A stretch of 8,869 bases of DNA from the NCBI GenBank assembly GCA_045106685.1, contig JBGCFB010000079.1:1-8869 (forward strand), written 5' to 3'. The translations under genes and the position numbers were made by a program. The stretch comes from JAUIGE01 sp045106685 (lineage in GTDB: Bacteria > Bacteroidota > Bacteroidia > J057). Of this stretch, positions 6,409 to 8,869 are shown piece by piece (within the stretch, counting starts at the first letter, position 1; each line of letters starts with the position of its first letter). The notes below the pieces were generated by a model. It searched no databases. It saw only the letters and a list, made by a program, of their open reading frames with translations, and was not told the DNA's origin.

Positions 6409-7206
6409 GTGATATTCATTCCTAACCCCGCTACAATTATCGAAAACCTGATAAAAACGAGCATTGTACTGGGTATTTTCAACCTTATACTTTCGCCTTT
6501 ACTCGCTCAATCAGCTCCTCCGAGCGGATCGGTATTTTTCATCGATAATCTTCAAACCACTCCTCCCCTACCTTCCCTTCCTGACACCGTTTTTATCCTA
6601 AAACCGCGATACGATAATCCTGTCCAAACCCGCAATCTCGTTCCCCTGGTTTATGATGTGGAGAAAATCGCTTCTCAACAATGGCTAGATAGCCTTACTC
6701 TTGGTACCCATCTGATCAGTATTTCCGCTCCTTTGTGTGATAGTATCATCACCTTGAATCCATTTGGTATGGATAGTTTGATCGTGTACCAAATCGTCAA
6801 AAAAAGCCAGAAAGGCTATCTCGGTTTTTTGGAAGAAATGCTGGGCGTTCCGTTTGTCTTGCCGCCACGTTACCTACGAGGTTTAGGACATCAGAGCGAC
6901 CTGCGGCTGGCAGTCGACTGCGCCGAAATGGCGATCTATGCACGCCGCCGTCAAGGCCACGAAGTGCCCTATGGAGGCCCGCGCGGCATTCGCAATTATG
7001 TGGTTCCTTCCGACACACTCATCGCTGGAACAATCCTTCATTTTGGCCATCAGGTTTCAGTGCTGTATAAAGATCGTGGCGTTATTGGAACACTCGAAAA
7101 AAACGACTTACTTATTCACGCTTATAAGGACAAAGCCGAGATTATCAGACTTGGCGAAACTGACCTTGATTCCAGATTGGTGAGTTTCTTTATATGGCGT
7201 GAATAA
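6409..7206 (+). CDS. Secreted protein, possible papain/NlpC-like cysteine hydrolase
   Basis: A 265-residue protein starting at GTG 6409. A hydrophobic segment at 15-33 (TSIVLGIFNLILSPLLA) is a likely signal peptide, then a Pro/Ser-rich linker and a region of strands. The C-terminal part (about 150-260) has C171 in AVDCAEMA, H211/H214 in LHFGHQVSVLY and D233/H237 in NDLLIHAYK. A Cys at a helix start followed by a His on a strand that reads 'H-V-VLY' is the arrangement of NlpC/P60-like papain-fold enzymes, many of which cut peptidoglycan peptides. This is a motif-level inference and no close family was recognised. No in-frame ATG occurs before residue 121, so GTG is the best start, with an A/G-rich AAAAAG about 6 nt upstream. 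It lies 31 bp before the glycosyltransferase and is probably co-transcribed with it. Confidence 0.65.
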   Translation: MIFIPNPATIIENLIKTSIVLGIFNLILSPLLAQSAPPSGSVFFIDNLQTTPPLPSLPDTVFILKPRYDNPVQTRNLVPLVYDVEKIASQQWLDSLTLGTHLISISAPLCDSIITLNPFGMDSLIVYQIVKKSQKGYLGFLEEMLGVPFVLPPRYLRGLGHQSDLRLAVDCAEMAIYARRRQGHEVPYGGPRGIRNYVVPSDTLIAGTILHFGHQVSVLYKDRGVIGTLEKNDLLIHAYKDKAEIIRLGETDLDSRLVSFFIWRE

Positions 7207-7237
7207 AACCATGTTGTATTTCAATTACCTTTGAAGC

Positions 7238-8344
7238 GTGATCGCTCAAAGCCTAGCCATATTTTTTGCGTGTTGCCTTCTCTTTTATTGCGGGTTGGTT
7301 CTGTATGCTTGGTATTTTTTGCAGACAAAAAAAACGAAGCCAACCACAGCATCTGCAAATAGCATCACGGTCATTATTCCGGCTCGCAATGAAGCCGCCA
7401 ATATCGAAGCCTGCCTCCAGGCAGTTTTGGCACAAGACCAGCCGAATTTTGAAATCATCCTGGTCAATGACCACTCTACTGATAACACCGCCGAACTGGC
7501 GCGCGCCATCGCAAAAGGCGATAAGCGCTTGCAGGTAATCGACCTCCATGACCGCGAACAAAATGCGTATAAAAAGGCGGCTATCACCCAGGCGATCTCA
7601 CTTGCTAAAGGCGACATCATCGTCCAGACTGACGCCGATTGCACCATGGGGCCACAGTGGCTCAGCAGCATGCATAATGCCTTTGTTGCTGGCGCTGATC
7701 TCGTGTCGGGCCCAGTGAAACTTCAGCATAATGACAGCCTATTCGGCAAGCTTCAGGCCCTTGAACATCAGGGACTTGTGATGCTCGGTGGAGGCTCACT
7801 GCTTGGCGGTTTTCCCAACATGGCCAATGGTGCAAACCTCGCGTATCGCAGGTCTTCCTTTTACCAAGTCGGTGGTTTTAATGGCATCAGTGATGTTGCT
7901 TCCGGTGATGACGAGTTATTGTTACAAAAAATGCATCAGGCGGGAATGGCGCTCGATTTTGTGCAGGACAAAGATGCGATCGTTTATACGCCAGCGATGG
8001 AAAAACTCTCCGGCTTCAAGGCGCAGCGCTTGCGCTGGGTGAGCAAGGCCAAGTCCTATCAAAATCGGATGGTAAATGTCGTGCAGCTCATCAGTTATAT
8101 GGCCTTCTGGGCCTTTCCGGCTTGGGCGCTTATGGCTCGTTGGGATTTTTTATGGGGAGGAATTGCGTTAAAAATTGCGGTCGATTTCCTTCTCATGCTA
8201 CACGCTGCGCGCTTTTTCCGTACCTTTCGCCTGCTTTGGTTGTTACCCGTTTTGGAGCCATTATACCTCATATATGTGCTCTGGGTAGGAATCGCCGGCA
8301 ATCTCGTCAAAACCTATACCTGGAAAGACCGATCAGTATCATGA
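7238..8344 (+). CDS. Family 2 glycosyltransferase, membrane-anchored, QxxRW type
   Basis: A 368-residue GT2 (GT-A fold) enzyme. A membrane helix at about 5-28 precedes the nucleotide-sugar binding start VIIPARNE (45-52) and NDHSTDN (77-83). The DxD metal site is T-D132-A-D134, the acceptor/catalytic region contains GDDE (223-226), and Q263-RLRW-267 is the QxxRW motif typical of processive or chitin/cellulose-synthase-like GT2 enzymes. Three further hydrophobic segments lie near 281-300, 305-323 and 331-354, and the tail ends in TWKDR, like the W-K-G-R ending common in this group. It should transfer a sugar from an activated donor at the cytoplasmic face of the inner membrane; donor and acceptor cannot be told. 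GTG 7238 follows a TGA at 7232-7234 in the same frame, so an upstream start is excluded. The stop overlaps the next gene by ATGA. Confidence 0.9.
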   Translation: MIAQSLAIFFACCLLFYCGLVLYAWYFLQTKKTKPTTASANSITVIIPARNEAANIEACLQAVLAQDQPNFEIILVNDHSTDNTAELARAIAKGDKRLQVIDLHDREQNAYKKAAITQAISLAKGDIIVQTDADCTMGPQWLSSMHNAFVAGADLVSGPVKLQHNDSLFGKLQALEHQGLVMLGGGSLLGGFPNMANGANLAYRRSSFYQVGGFNGISDVASGDDELLLQKMHQAGMALDFVQDKDAIVYTPAMEKLSGFKAQRLRWVSKAKSYQNRMVNVVQLISYMAFWAFPAWALMARWDFLWGGIALKIAVDFLLMLHAARFFRTFRLLWLLPVLEPLYLIYVLWVGIAGNLVKTYTWKDRSVS

Positions 8345-8616
8345 GTGATATAGCCCTCAACGACCTTCAGTTTGATGTTATCGACTGCCTCTATTTTGTA
8401 GAGCCTTATGCCAACATTTTGGAAGATGTGGGCAAGCCGGAACCTATCGTTCGCGACGAACTCCGCACGCTTATCGATCGCGGTTATGTGAATGTGCTAA
8501 TCTTTGAAGAATCATCGGGAGACTATGTAAAGACTTCGATTTTTGATTCTGACAATATGCAGGACTATTTCTACCTCGCTAGCAAAGATGGCTTGCTGAA
8601 GCATAATGGGTTTTAG
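8341..8616 (+). CDS. Small conserved acidic protein of unknown function, translationally coupled to the glycosyltransferase
   Basis: A 91-residue protein (MSDIALNDLQFDVID...). Its ATG overlaps the glycosyltransferase stop in ATGA (8341-8344), which suggests translational coupling. The protein is acidic and soluble with no export signal. The predicted pattern is helix (7-28, FDVIDCLYFVEPYANIL), helix (34-48, PIVRDELRTLIDRGY), then strands (VNVLIFEE), which could be a small winged-helix-like fold, but I do not recognise the family. The frame stays open upstream to 8122 inside the glycosyltransferase gene; that extension is rejected because it is out of frame with a well-supported coding region. 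The stop codon TAG lies inside the first heptad unit of the following repeat. Confidence 0.75.
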   Translation: MSDIALNDLQFDVIDCLYFVEPYANILEDVGKPEPIVRDELRTLIDRGYVNVLIFEESSGDYVKTSIFDSDNMQDYFYLASKDGLLKHNGF

Positions 8617-8728
8617 CATTTGGCTATTAGCTGTTGGCCTTTAGCTTCTACTCTTTATAGCTAAGAGTTTTCATTTTCTATAAAACGAATTGTGCCAAAA
8701 GCTAATCGCCAAAAGCCAACCGCCAAAT
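8613..8728. repeat. Inverted pair of heptanucleotide arrays (TTRGC-nn / GCYAA-nn)
   Basis: The left arm (8613-8647) is five exact 7-nt units, TTAGCat TTGGCta TTAGCtg TTGGCct TTAGCtt. The right arm (8694-8728) is five inverted units, GCCAAaa GCTAAtc GCCAAaa GCCAAcc GCCAAat. The centre of 46 bp (8648-8693) is AT-rich and non-repetitive. The left arm begins over the stop codon of the small upstream protein. The right arm follows the GTG start of the downstream methyltransferase and forms its first dozen codons. The arms could pair in mRNA with A-C or G-U irregularities. The design is the same as at 4867-5010 but the sequence is different. Confidence 0.9.
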
Positions 8729-8869
8729 CAGGCTTCAATCGCCTTGCGCCGGTATATGATCGCTTAGCGTCATTGGTATTTGGGAAGGCAATTAATCGTA
8801 TTCAAAATTGGCTAACAGCCTATGTTCCTGCACAGGCAACCATGCTGATCGTAGGCGGTGGCACAGGTC
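8692..8869 (+). CDS. Class I SAM-dependent methyltransferase, N-terminal part (3' truncated)
   Basis: The open frame runs to the window end. The sequence GFNRLAPVYDRLASLVFG, then NRIQNWL, then MLIVGGGTG is the typical start of a Rossmann-fold class I methyltransferase; GGGTG at the edge is the SAM-binding glycine loop (motif I). Only about 59 residues are present, so substrate is unknown. The preceding in-frame stop is TAA 8662-8664, and GTG 8692 is the only usual start codon before the conserved part. It gives a leader (PKANRQKPTAKS) encoded by the right arm of the heptad repeat, which is probably not conserved. It is same-strand and 75 bp after the small protein gene, so likely in the operon with the glycosyltransferase. 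Confidence 0.8.
   Translation, partial: MPKANRQKPTAKSGFNRLAPVYDRLASLVFGKAINRIQNWLTAYVPAQATMLIVGGGTG

Noticed and set aside
7226..7233. TACCTTTG, a perfect match to the Bacteroidetes -7 promoter box
   Set aside because: It lies only 5 nt before the GTG start at 7238 and has no -33 element at the right distance (the only TTG is 9 nt upstream), so it is probably chance.
8122..8340. Upstream extension of the small protein into the glycosyltransferase gene
   Set aside because: The extension is a shadow frame of a conserved membrane region. The ATG at 8341 with ATGA overlap is the natural start.

Overview
The window reads as part of a Bacteroidetes chromosome, probably in or near the Cytophagales. 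The evidence is protein content: a long, poorly characterised protein of a type I recognise from this phylum, a DUF4139 (MuiA-like) exported protein, a two-repeat Na/Pi cotransporter, and a DUF4424-like/NADase-type glycan-binding exported protein. Most genes also lack strong Shine-Dalgarno sequences. All recognised genes lie on the + strand. I see no RNA genes, transposase, CRISPR array or phage genes, and no stretch over 300 bases without a gene.

Layout. 1-75: last codons of an unidentified gene. 126-1624: a roughly 499-residue conserved protein split by a -1 frameshift at an A6 run (868-873). 1625-1885: a gap holding only a weak stem-loop and a poor promoter candidate. 1886-3502: exported DUF4140/DUF4139 protein. 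3503-3707: a gap occupied by a 96-bp palindromic element with 34-bp periodicity. 3708-4856: Na/Pi cotransporter family membrane protein. 4867-5010: an inverted pair of heptanucleotide arrays that runs into the next coding region. 4928-6313: exported protein with a C-terminal NADase-type glycan-binding (discoidin-like) domain. 6328-6390: a long hairpin. 6409-8869: a probable operon of a secreted protein with Cys/His residues suggestive of a papain/NlpC-like fold, a family 2 glycosyltransferase with the QxxRW motif, a 91-residue small protein overlapping the glycosyltransferase by ATGA, a second inverted pair of heptad arrays, and the start of a class I SAM-dependent methyltransferase.

How the genes relate. 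Most encoded products are exported or membrane-bound (surface or periplasmic proteins, ion/phosphate transport, membrane glycosyltransferase), so the region looks like cell-envelope housekeeping and not a defence or mobile island. Only the 6409-8869 block is tight enough to suggest co-transcription.

The most unusual content is intergenic. Four gaps carry inverted-repeat elements of three architectures. Two of them (4867-5010 and 8613-8728) have unrelated sequence but the same design: five 7-nt units (5 conserved bases plus 2 variable), an unrelated centre of 46-74 bp, then five units in inverted orientation. In both, the right arm forms the first codons of the downstream gene, and at the second locus the left arm contains the upstream stop codon.
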